From contig JAEESA010000002.1 of the NCBI GenBank assembly GCA_016286115.1, positions 1 to 36,532 on the forward strand: a stretch of 36,532 bases of DNA. The letters run 5' to 3'. This document shows positions 1 through 10,600 of the stretch, one piece after another. Under the pieces are notes generated by a model. That model was not told the DNA's origin and searched no databases. It worked only from the letters and a program-made list of their open reading frames with translations. Position 1 is the stretch's first letter; every line of letters begins with the position of its first letter. Origin of the DNA: Lachnospiraceae bacterium. Lineage in GTDB: Bacteria; Bacillota; Clostridia; Lachnospirales; Lachnospiraceae. The translations under genes were made by a program, and so were the position numbers.

Positions 1-771
1 CATGTACTGGTAATAAGGATTCTTCATCAGATCCTTCCGTATATCCAGATATTCCTTCATCTCAAAAAAACGGGAGATCTTTGCCTCTGTCTTCCGCAGG
101 CTTATGTCCTTGGGAAAGTATCCGCCATCGACCGCATCTTCCACCCACTTTTTCATCCTGCTTGCGTACTCGTAGAGCTCATAATTTTTTTGGAGGTTAT
201 GCGCGAAAGACTCGTCATCATGCATCCGAAACGGTTCGTTGGTGATCATCATGAATCCCCGGATCTCCTTTTCGAATCGTTCCCTGTCGATATCGAACTG
301 TTCAAATACCGCATTTGTCCTTAAGTTTTCCACCTCGACGATCTTAGCGGCTGCCTCCTGACGCTTAATGGCATTATTGACCCTTTTGTTTCTCTTTGCC
401 TCGCTGATGTCAGCGTACCGGGTTCTGTTCACCTCCCGGGCTCCCTTTTTTTTCGATTTTTTCAGAAAAGCTTCTTCCTCTTGATCCAGGACGTGATGGA
501 GCTCCTGCATTTTCGTCAGGATCTCCTCTTTGGGATCTGCCTTCTTTTCCGGAATATGGTGCGGCAGGAAGCTTGCGATTTCGATCAGTTCTTTCACCTT
601 CAGATTGCTGTCGAAGGATTTAGAACGCATAGTTTTCTTCTGTGCAGGGGCTTCGATCTGATCCCCCAAAAAAGGTTCGTTCTTCCAGACTGTCTCATCC
701 TTTTTGACTTCGACTGTGTCTTTCTGTTTGATCTCTTCCTGTTTTTTGATTTCAGATTCCAGTTCGCTCAT
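1..771 (-). CDS. Partial giant protein (N-terminal 257 codons; continues past the left edge), paralogous to the N-terminus of the 3024 aa protein
   Basis: Not in the ORF track because no stop lies in the window. Reverse-strand ATG at 771-769 follows an AGGAGG SD. Translation begins MSELESEIKKQEEIKQKDTVEVKKDETVWKNE and ends ...FDIDRERFEKEIRGFMMITNEPFRMHDDESFAHNLQKNYELYEYASRMKKWVEDAVDGGYFPKDISLRKTEAKISRFFEMKEYLDIRKDLMKNPYYQYM. It closely matches the 3024 aa protein segment VDIDKERFLKEVRGFMILTEKPFWMDTDKNFAHNLEKNYEL...MKNPYYQYM. Confidence 0.9.
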   Translation of the reverse strand, partial: MSELESEIKKQEEIKQKDTVEVKKDETVWKNEPFLGDQIEAPAQKKTMRSKSFDSNLKVKELIEIASFLPHHIPEKKADPKEEILTKMQELHHVLDQEEEAFLKKSKKKGAREVNRTRYADISEAKRNKRVNNAIKRQEAAAKIVEVENLRTNAVFEQFDIDRERFEKEIRGFMMITNEPFRMHDDESFAHNLQKNYELYEYASRMKKWVEDAVDGGYFPKDISLRKTEAKISRFFEMKEYLDIRKDLMKNPYYQYM

Positions 772-788
772 AATAATCCTCCTCTGAG

Positions 789-1610
789 CTAAATCGTCCT
801 GACCCCCTGTTTCTGTCCGTTGACGACATACATTGTGCGTTCTTCTCCTAAAACCTTTTCCAAAAGATTCATCATATCCCCTGAGCTGTCAGTAAAAATG
901 ATGTTTTTTTCCAGCCACGCGTGCTTTATCGCCATAGCCTTAAATCCCAGGAAAAATCCGATCAAGCCGTCTCCGTCAGCATCACTGAGTAAATAAGGGA
1001 TCACCAGATTCCCATCGCTCTGTTCGCTGATCAGCATGCAGCCGTTTATTTTTCCGCTTTCATCCATCCGGATCAGACTATGCAAAAGGGAAGCCTCTTC
1101 TGTCTCCAAAAAGCTTATCCCCTTTTGATGAATATAGTCATGAAAAGCATCCGGATCGGCAAGCTGCTGAAGAGTGGTCATCCTGTCATCCGGTGTATGC
1201 TTTTCCTGCAGGAGATCCATATTCTCGCTGTAGATCAGATCTATGACCGGCACCAGATAGTTCTCCTGATCCTCATCCACAAAAAATCCCGTTGCATAAA
1301 GGAACTCCTCGAGATGATCGCAATCGTCGGAAAAGCTTATCAGAATAACTTTCTCATTCATCTTTGTCAAAAGCGTATTCAGCGTCTTCAGAAGAAGTCT
1401 CGCCGCCTGCTTCCGCCGGTATGCCTCGGCCGTATAGATCCATTCGATATAGGCTGCGCCCTCATAGATGCCAACCGCCAGAACAGAGCAGGCCGTCCCG
1501 TCATTTGCGATCGCCCCAAGGCAGAACAGATTCCTGTCCTCCAAAATACCCTCAGGCGCAAGTTCCTTAAAATAATCCACATTATCTGATAAAATACTTG
1601 TCACTTTCAT
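789..1610 (-). CDS. Tandem GNAT-like acetyltransferase family protein (273 aa)
   Basis: Full-length ORF. N-terminal half aligns with the 285 aa GNAT ORF (YFKELAPEGIL...AYIEWIYTAEAYRRKQAARLLLKTL vs YFKDLFPEKLL...AELLHIEVYPELRRQGIGTALIKTL). GGGAG SD-like site upstream. Confidence 0.75.
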   Translation of the reverse strand: MKVTSILSDNVDYFKELAPEGILEDRNLFCLGAIANDGTACSVLAVGIYEGAAYIEWIYTAEAYRRKQAARLLLKTLNTLLTKMNEKVILISFSDDCDHLEEFLYATGFFVDEDQENYLVPVIDLIYSENMDLLQEKHTPDDRMTTLQQLADPDAFHDYIHQKGISFLETEEASLLHSLIRMDESGKINGCMLISEQSDGNLVIPYLLSDADGDGLIGFFLGFKAMAIKHAWLEKNIIFTDSSGDMMNLLEKVLGEERTMYVVNGQKQGVRTI

Positions 1611-1643
1611 TTCATAAACTCCCTCGTCTTTTTTCAGTCTTTA

Positions 1644-4600
1644 TCAATAAAATCTGTCTTCCCGGATCCTCCTCCTCCAGACCTGTGAACGAGAGGAGAG
1701 CAGAAAGCTGGTATGCCGGTAATATCCTGTCATGCCCTCATTGACGCCCCTGCATCTTTGCTGTGCTTTTGCATGTTCCCCGTCATACGCATCGTATTCT
1801 TCCATCACCAGTTTATCAACCTCTTTTGAACTCATTTCCGGGATCACACCATCTTCACCTCCGTCATTTACCTCCCCGTAATATTCTCCCACTGTGCCGT
1901 CCATGGTAAAAGGCGAAGCAAAAATCTCCCAGGGTTTCGGAGCAAAGGTCTCGGTCACATAGGTCACCTTTCCCTTCTTTTTATCCTGTTCGGCAAAGAT
2001 CTTGACGGAAGCATGAAAATCATAGCCCAGATAACGCCCTGTCATGACCATTTTGTAATGATCCCATTCTGCCTTCGTAAGGTCTTTATTCCTGTTCAGT
2101 TTGTCAAGATATTCCTCGAGCTTTTGCCTTAGTTCCGGGATTTCCGGCATCGTATTCTGCTTCGTAAATACATCGAAATCTTTCAGGATCCTCTTCAGAT
2201 CACGGATCGCATTTGCTTTCAGGTGCTCCGTGACATCAAACCGGTATCGGTAGATCTTCTCCAGCCTGCTTAAGAAGTTAAGCTTGATCCCCTGGACAAA
2301 CATCGCATGGGAGGAGCAGGTTCTCATCAGAGGCGCCACCTTACCGTCCGCATCCATATCCCGGATCCCGCGCATCTGATCCAGAGTATGTTTCAGTTCC
2401 TCCTTCATTTCTTTCGCCGCCTCGGCCGCATCTTTCCTGTCAGCTCCCATGGTCACAGCCAGATCTTCCCATTCCTTCGGATCCTCTTTGAGACCGCGTT
2501 TTATTCTGAGCAGGAACCGCGACATCTCCAGTTCATTATCATAGAGTACGGGAGTTTTTGATTGTTTCTGTACCAGCTCCCAGTCCGAGATGATCTTCTT
2601 CGCTTCTTTTTTCGACACGAATTTGCAAAGCTCCGGCAGGATAAGTCGCTCCGCGGTCTCATGCGCGGTTTTTTCATCGTATTCGTACTTGAATACTCCG
2701 GTGCATCGGAAGATCAGCTCCAGATCACTTGCGATCTTATCCGCATCCTCCTTCAGCTTGTCCTCTTCATCGAAGAAGGAGGCATGGATCGCCTTCATGA
2801 TATAATTATAGGTTCTCCGGAAGGGAATCTGCTTTCCTCCGATCCTAAGCTGCTCCGGCACAGAAGGACGAAGTTCCATCAGTTTCCCGTCACCGTATGG
2901 CACCGCCACGATAAAGCCTTCGCTTTTTCTCTCGATCTGTATGGCTTCATCCTTCGGCAGAACCTTATGCCGTGACACCCCGCCGTATTTTTTGAAATCC
3001 GCCTCACTTACATAGTCCCGAAGCACATTGCTCTCATAGGTCAGCTCCTCGGCCTGGCTTTTTTGCTGCGGATACTCCTCCGCTTCCTTCTGCAGGATCT
3101 CCTTTTCCCTGGCACTCCGGCTCCGGAGCTTTTTCAGGATCTCCTCTCTCTTGTCTTCCTGCCCAAGGCCGTATTTTTTTCGTTCTTTTTGAAGGAGCTT
3201 ATGAATGTCTGCTCCAGGTTCCATGCCGTATTCGGCAGCGGCTCGTATGCCGACAAGCCCCGTCAATGCTGATGCCACTTCGGGGGATGCTTTTTTTGCC
3301 AATACCAGAAAATCTGTTTCCGGTAGATTTAAGAGTTCTTTGATATCAAAAGAAGCTGCCTCTGGATTCTCCATCAGGAGCGGGTAACCAGTGTACCATG
3401 CCTGGATTCCCTTTACCAGAGCCCATCTGGCCCGGATCTCCTTCAGATCATCGGCCTCCAGGGAGCACAAAGCGTCCGGGTCATTTCCCATTTCCAGATA
3501 GTCGTCAAAGATATTCTCCGGCAGCGCATTCATCATCTGTCCCAGCATCCGGACGTCTTTGTTTGCTTTGTTCAGAAGCTCCTTTGGGTCGGCAAACTCG
3601 AATTTCTTCAGATCAAAGGAAAGCAGGGTTTCAAAAAAGTTCTCATACTCCCTTGTCCGTTTTCTCTTCTCTTCTTTCGTGAGGCTCTCGGGGCGGATCA
3701 TGAAAGCATCATAGGTTTCAAAAGCTTCTTCTTCCTCCTTCTCTTTAAAATACGACATGTCGGAAACGAGCCTTCCCGCATAGGTAAGCCTGCTCACACC
3801 CACCGGCTCATGCTCCTTTTCCCACTGACCCTTTTCGTAAGAATCGACGTAGGTGGTAAGCCTTTGATCCATCCGGGTTCTGTCATTTTTAAAATCTTCA
3901 TTATATTTCTTGAGAGCATCCTTCTCGAGCTTCTCTGCATGAACCGGAGATTCCTTATACGGAATGTAGGCGGATCTTGTGATCCCCAGAGCGTCATCTT
4001 TCTTTGATACCGCAAAGCCCTCCTTCCACATGGGATTTAAGGCATTTTCCAGCGTATTCTCCCGTATGCCGAAGCCCTCTTCCTCGCTGTACGTAAGGTT
4101 CGGCTGCTCTGCCATCTCTTCCTGCGGAGTTTTCAGCGCCGAAAACCATGTAATCTCGATCACGTTCCCGGTATCCGTCGTGTACAGGAGGTCGTCGATA
4201 TGCTTTGTCTCTTCCTTTAAGCCGGAGGAATCCAGGACGGTCAGCATTTCCCCGTTGATCTTCGTGATCGTGACATAATGATTGGCTTTTGTGTTCAGAA
4301 GAGCCACGGGATTTCCGGTTCCAATCACTTCATTTACCTGGTTTAAGAATGCGATCTTCTGATTCTGAAAGATGAGCCGGTCCCTCTTCTTTTCTGCCTC
4401 GGTCTTTTCAATAAACTGTCTGTCTCCTATGTTCCTCTTAAGGGAAGGAAGGGTTAAGGCCATCCTTCGCACTGCCATATCCCGGTGGTTCTTCACAAAG
4501 AAATCGGCAGCCTCGTAGATGCTTCCAACCGTATGCTTTCGCGCACCCATGTACCTTCTCATATCCCTCACGTGAAGATCATATTCCGCCTTTGGGATAC

Positions 4601-7600
4601 CGAAGTTCATTGCTGCCACTTCCTGGTAGGATTTGATCTCCTCTTCCGAGGGATCGTAACCCCGGACAGCATACTGATCGATGGCTCCCACTTCGCCTTT
4701 CCGTAAGCCCAGAAAGGTGTTTAAGAGGAGAGCGCCGGAGACAGCCCAGCAGTTACTCGTATCCTGCTGCTCATAATCCTGTACGCCAAGGTTCGTTTCG
4801 GCCACATGCAAAGGAAGTGCGGGAAGATCCTCATCCTGCTGTTCCCCCTGCTGCCCCTGCATCACTTTTTGCTTCTCTCTTTCCGCCTGCTTTGCATCCT
4901 CCTTTGTTCCAAAGATATCGGAGGTCTTCAACACTTCGATGCCGTAGAGCCTTTTGATAAGTCCACGCCGGTAATCCGTGAATTCCCCGCCATCCAGATC
5001 GATCTTTTTTACATCTGCCATCGCAGCGAGGATCCGTTCCACTTCGGCGAACTCAAATGCGGGCATGGAATCCTCCCGGTTTCCGATATCCCGGAGCAGA
5101 AGATAAGACCTGCTGGTCTTATAAGCCTTGATCATGCTGTTGGAGAGCACTTCCTTCTGACTAGTCCGGAAGGAATCCCAGGTTTTCTTTTGAATAACGG
5201 ATTTGTCCTTTTCCGCCATGAACAGGGACTGCATTGCCTGTACCCGCCGTTCCTGAACAATGGTTTTCATCAGCACCGACGAATACCGGATCTCCTCATT
5301 TCTTACCCCATACGTTTCCTCATCGATCAGCGTGTCCGCATTCACCATTTTTTCCGGACAGATCACGTGGGACACAAAATCGCTCATGCGTTCAGCCATC
5401 CGCTGATATACCGATGCTTTCTTTTCGGTTTCGGCAAAGTCTTTCACCAGGGAAATAAACTCTTCCGTTTCCTTTTCCGGGATCTGATCCGTCGGAATTT
5501 GGTTCATCATGGCAGGGTGGAACATGATCAGAGTACGGATCAGCTGCTCATCCGCCTGCTCTCCCATCTTCTGCATCACATCCTGTGTCAGCGTATGTAC
5601 GCGCGCCTTCACGGTCTCCTCATAACGACGGATCAGATCCGCTTCATTCTTCCGCCGTTCCTTTATAGAGCTCTTTTCCTCATCCGAACAGAGACCCAGC
5701 TTTTTCTTCTTAAAGTCAGTGATCGACGATCCTCCGTGCATAAGAGGTGTCCCTTCCGAAAGCGCCTCCCTCCAGGCTTTCCTCTCTGCGCCCCGGGAAA
5801 GAGAAGGACCCTTTAATCTGTACTTGCCCCGTGTTTCCATCTGCTGGATCATAAAGTCATAGGTATTCTGGTAATACGTATCCTGCTCTCCCATCCCGAT
5901 TCCGGTTGCAGAGGGGAGCGCCTTGCTGTGGCATTCCGCGTATACGTTGCTCACCAGATTGTAAAAGCCGCCGTTCAGACGGATGCAGTCCGAAAGCTCA
6001 TCCTCCTTGATCAGTCCGTTCTTTGCCAGATATTCGCCCAGCGAAAGATTCTCGTCTTTCGTCTTGCAGGTTTGATAGCTGATCATTTCCTCCGTATCCT
6101 GGCCAAAGTTCATCCGGGCAAACAGAAGTTGTCTGGATGCGCCGAGAGAATGCAGGAAGCTTCCGGCGGGAAGCTGATCCGGCAGGGTTCCGTAAGTGCT
6201 TTCAAACCGTTTTACGGCATTGTATTCCAGATAAAACAGCCTCCTCGCGCTGTCAAGCCACCTTCTTTTTGCATAGGCAAAGGCTTCGGGATCCTTTAAG
6301 TTCAGATCCTTACTCTTTCCCACTGAGAAGCCCTCGACGATCTCAACAGCCTCCTCGATCGGAAGATCTTTCCCATAGTTCAGAACGATCGCGATCACAA
6401 GGCGGGCCGGCTGCGTGTTAAGAGATAATACCTCCTTTGTATCAGGATCCTCCAGGGTAAAACTGCCTATACTTCGAAAGATCGGAGCCAGTGCGTCATA
6501 CATCTTTTTCTGTTTTTCATCAAACAAAGACGTTGCGTTCTTTTCCCCTTTGCTGTTGATCCGTCTGTATGCACGGATCATGGCAATATAATTTTTCACG
6601 GCATCGGTTTCAAGCGGAACTGCCTCCGGGAAGGGATGTTCCTCGTCGCTGTCTCCGATCGTTTGAGCCAGGTCATCTATGTGATAATCCGCAGGGTGAT
6701 CGATTCCCTCCAAAAGCTTTGCCAGATACCTTCTGATCTCATCATCTGCCTTTTTCGCACAGGAAACATCCGCCTTCTTCAGATCCGCCTTTCCAAAGAG
6801 ATAAGCTCTCCGGCGGGATTCCTCTTCCATCTTTGTAAGAACCAGGTCCATTCCCCGGTCAGACCGGTTTAACATCTTCGTCTTCCCGAGACGCACTCTG
6901 CATTCCGCCGTAAGGCGGATCAGATCCGAGACATGACGCTCTTCCTCAGAGGACTTCTCATCATGGTTTACGGAAAGTTCGCTGTTGTAATGACTGATGT
7001 AATACGGATCCGTGAGCAAAAGGGTACGGGCTCTGTAATAATCCGAAATGGCAAGCTGCTCTTCCAGAAGATCCGTCACAATGGAAAGATCACTTTCGCT
7101 TCCCGCATCGGCTCGAACCCGAAGTCTGTCCGCATAATCCGGATTTTCTTTTAAAAGCGCATCCAGAGCGCGCGCTTTCGCGCTGAGTTTTTCCAGATCC
7201 TTTGTTTTTCTGGCAAACTCCTCATCATTTCGGATCTGATATTGCTCCGTGGCCTCAAGCATGGTCTGTATCATCCGATCAAGGAGCGAAAACCGTTTCT
7301 TCGGATCAGCGTATTCCAGAAGCATCTTCTCATCCGCGTCCCTGTCTCCGGAAAGAAATGCGGACAGATGCTGTAACGATTCTTCCCCAACGGCCATACG
7401 GATCCGATGAGAGATCTTCCGGCGGGCCCGGATCCTGAAGTCGATCGCCTCCTCCTGTGCTTTTTTTAACCTTTCGGCGACAGCCTTCTTTTTGGCAAGG
7501 CGGGACTGGGGATCCTGAAGCCGTCCTTCTCTTTCCGTCACCGTTTTCTTCTGTTCTTTCGAAACTTTGGCAAACTGCCCGAGAAACGCCTCTTCCGATT

Positions 7601-10600
7601 CGGGTTTGAAGCTCTTTGCACCGATCTCTATGCCCTCCAGAACCCGTGGCGTATCGTTCAGGATATTCTGAATCTCTTTTTCCGCAGACTCCCCAAAGCA
7701 TCCGTTATCAAAGCGTCTCGCAGGGATAAAGTACTTAAGATCCATATTCAGGTCAAATCCCTGAAGGGTTCTTGTCACAGCAAGAACATCTTCCCAGAGG
7801 TTTGACGCATCCGCATCGTCTCCTGCCGCCGCTTTCTTTTCACGGATCTCAGCCTCGGTAAGATGCAGGATCTCATCCAGGGAAAGCCCGGTGTCATCCA
7901 GCGCAGGAGAAAAGATGATCCGTCGGAAAGGTTTGTCGAAGAACGCTCCCGCCTGGGTGATCGCACTCGCTCTGGCTTTGATCTCCTTTAAGTGCTCCTC
8001 GTTCAGGCGAAACTTCAGTTCTCCCTTCAGAAGAACGCCTGTCTTTAGATTTTCGTATTGCGCACAAAGATCCGGGATCCTCCTGGCCAGATTCGATATC
8101 TCTGCACATTGCAGGAACCGTTCTTTGCCCTTGGCCGACGAATCCGCGATATCTTTAAAGGATCGATAGGTAAAACGCGCAAGATCAAAGGACATCAACG
8201 TCTTGAAGGTCTCTTCCAGTGACCTGATCTTCTCCTGGGATTGTTTGTCCTTTCGAATGACCTCCGGCTCTTCTTCCGGGATTTCGTTGTCTGCATAAAA
8301 GGATTGAATCGCTTCCAGCTCTTCTTTCGTGGTATCTTTGATAAGACCAAGTGCTTTCCGTGACTCATACCAGGATATGGATGCCGTATTCTCATCGTTT
8401 ACCCTGGTTTTTCCCTGTTTTCCGTGCGGTTTTTTCGCAGACTTGATAATATATGGTTTCCCTAAAGCAACTGTCAGACCGTATGTCTCTTCTGCGTTCT
8501 TTGTGATGACCCTTTCTCCAACCAGGATCCGGGACTTTTCATCCGCATCCGATTCATCACTTTTCTGTTCCCGGAATTCGTGCAGAAGGTTCGCGTCCAG
8601 AGAAAGCAGATCCGATAACGGAACGGATTTCAGCCATTTATACCGCAGTCCCTGGCAAAAAGCCCCGTATTTCTGGGCATGACCGGTGCCAACGGCGTAA
8701 AGAACCTGCGCCTCTTTTCGTATTGTTTCATCCGGAATCATTTTTGGCAGAACAGCCGTGCTTCCGGCCATATTGGAATAAAACCCGGAGATCCTGCTCT
8801 TATAGGCCATATTGTTCATCAGGACTTTCGGATCATCCGAATCCAGCTCCGTGATATTCTGTGCTTTCGCTTCCTGGAAGATCTTTCTCCAAAGCGTTTC
8901 CTTCTCCTGATCGGTTCCAAGCTCTGACGCATCGATCACCGCCTGAAGCTCATGAGAAGGCATGCCAAGGATATAGCGGCCGAGAACCCGGCCTTTGATC
9001 TCCGTCAGATTCTTTCCTTTACGCTTTCCGTAAACTTCCGCAAAGCTCTGGGCTCTTGACCCGTAGCCCACCATGGTATAGCACTCCAGATCGGAGATAT
9101 ACTCGCTGATGAAAGCATTCTTCTCATAATCCTCCGAACGTCTCGTCAGCTCTTCTCCCGGGATCTCACCGAGGCTGAATGTTACTTCTCCCTCTTCTTC
9201 CTGTTTGACGGGATGGGTGAGGCCGTATGCCAGTTTTATAGCCTTTGCCCGATCCTTATGCTCGTTCTTTACGGCCTCCAGAACGCTTTTGTAATACGAC
9301 TCCATATTCTGACCCGGCAGCGGCATATCATAAGCCTCGTCCGGTCCCGTCTGCAGCTTCACAAAGCTCTGGCAGTCCAGAAGAAACTCCCGGTCCGTCA
9401 TATCTTTTACGAAACGATCCGATTTCTGCAGGATATTTTTCTGGATGTTGACCATCATATATTCCGCGCTTTTAAAGGCTTTGATCTTTGCGCGGAGCTT
9501 TATCATCTCATCATCCGGCGGCGCAAGGTTTCTCTGCACCGCAACAAACAGAAGATGCTCAAACTCCCTGACTTCATCAAAAAGACGGGTATTCTCCTTA
9601 AAATGTTCCGCAATATCCCGCATACTCTTAAAATGCAGGTCCTTCACGTTCAGATTCTTGAAGTATTCACGAGCCGTTTCAAAAGCCTCCGGCGTGAACT
9701 TTTTATCATACTCCCTGTCACGGAACCGCATATTTCCCTTTATATCAAGAGCTTCTTCGGAAAACGTCCTGATCAGCTGCCGCTTTTCTTCCCGGCTTTT
9801 AAGGATACTGGTCTGGCGCTTTCCCTCGGCATCGGCTTTCTTTCGGATGGAACTCATACCCTGCTTCCGCACAAAGGAAAGCCCGCGGAGTTTCTGTACG
9901 TTCGTCAGATACTCCTTTAAGGTCTGGTTTCCCGTCGCGTTTTTCATCCTCTCGATCTGCTGGTCGTTATAGGAAACATCCTCCTTTGCCATGTACTGGT
10001 AGTAAGGATTCTTCATCAGCTCCTTCTGGACATCCAGATACTCTTTCACTTCAAGGAGCCCTGCGATCTTCGCCTCAATCACAGGGAGACTGATATTCTT
10101 CGGGAAATAACCGCCCGCCACCGCATCACTGACCCACTTTTTCATCCTCCATGCGGTTTTGCAGAGCTCATAATTCTTCTCCAGATTGTGGGCAAAGTTC
10201 TTATCCGTATCCATCCAGAAAGGTTTCTCTGTGAGGATCATAAACCCTCTGACTTCCTTCAGGAACCGCTCTTTGTCGATGTCGACATGTTCCCAGGGCG
10301 CATTCCCCATCCGCTCTTCCGCTGCGCGGATCTGATCGGCGTTTTTCAGCCGGCTTATGGCAGCATTTATTCGCTTATTCTTTTTGGATTCATTTAAGTC
10401 GGCATACCGCCTTCTGTCGATCTCTCCAATTCCTTCTTCCCCGAAAATGCTTAGTTCTTCCTGCTCCAGAGATCTGTGGAAGGCTTCCATTTCGGCAGCC
10501 GCCTTTTCTTCCTTCGAGAGCGCCTTTCCTTTCGCTTTGTTCTCCGGGATATAATGGGGCAGCATCAGGGCATTGCTCTTCAGCTCGTCCAGCATCTTGC

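Noticed and set aside
4806-5816. Plus-strand ORF of 336 aa
   Set aside because: Antisense to the 3024 aa gene with a low-complexity H/L/F/R-rich translation. No supported start or neighbours.
7330-7701. Minus-strand out-of-frame ORF of 123 aa inside the 3024 aa gene
   Set aside because: Alternative frame within a clearly coding region; no SD or homology.
9213-9920. Plus-strand ORF of 235 aa
   Set aside because: Antisense shadow of the 3024 aa gene.
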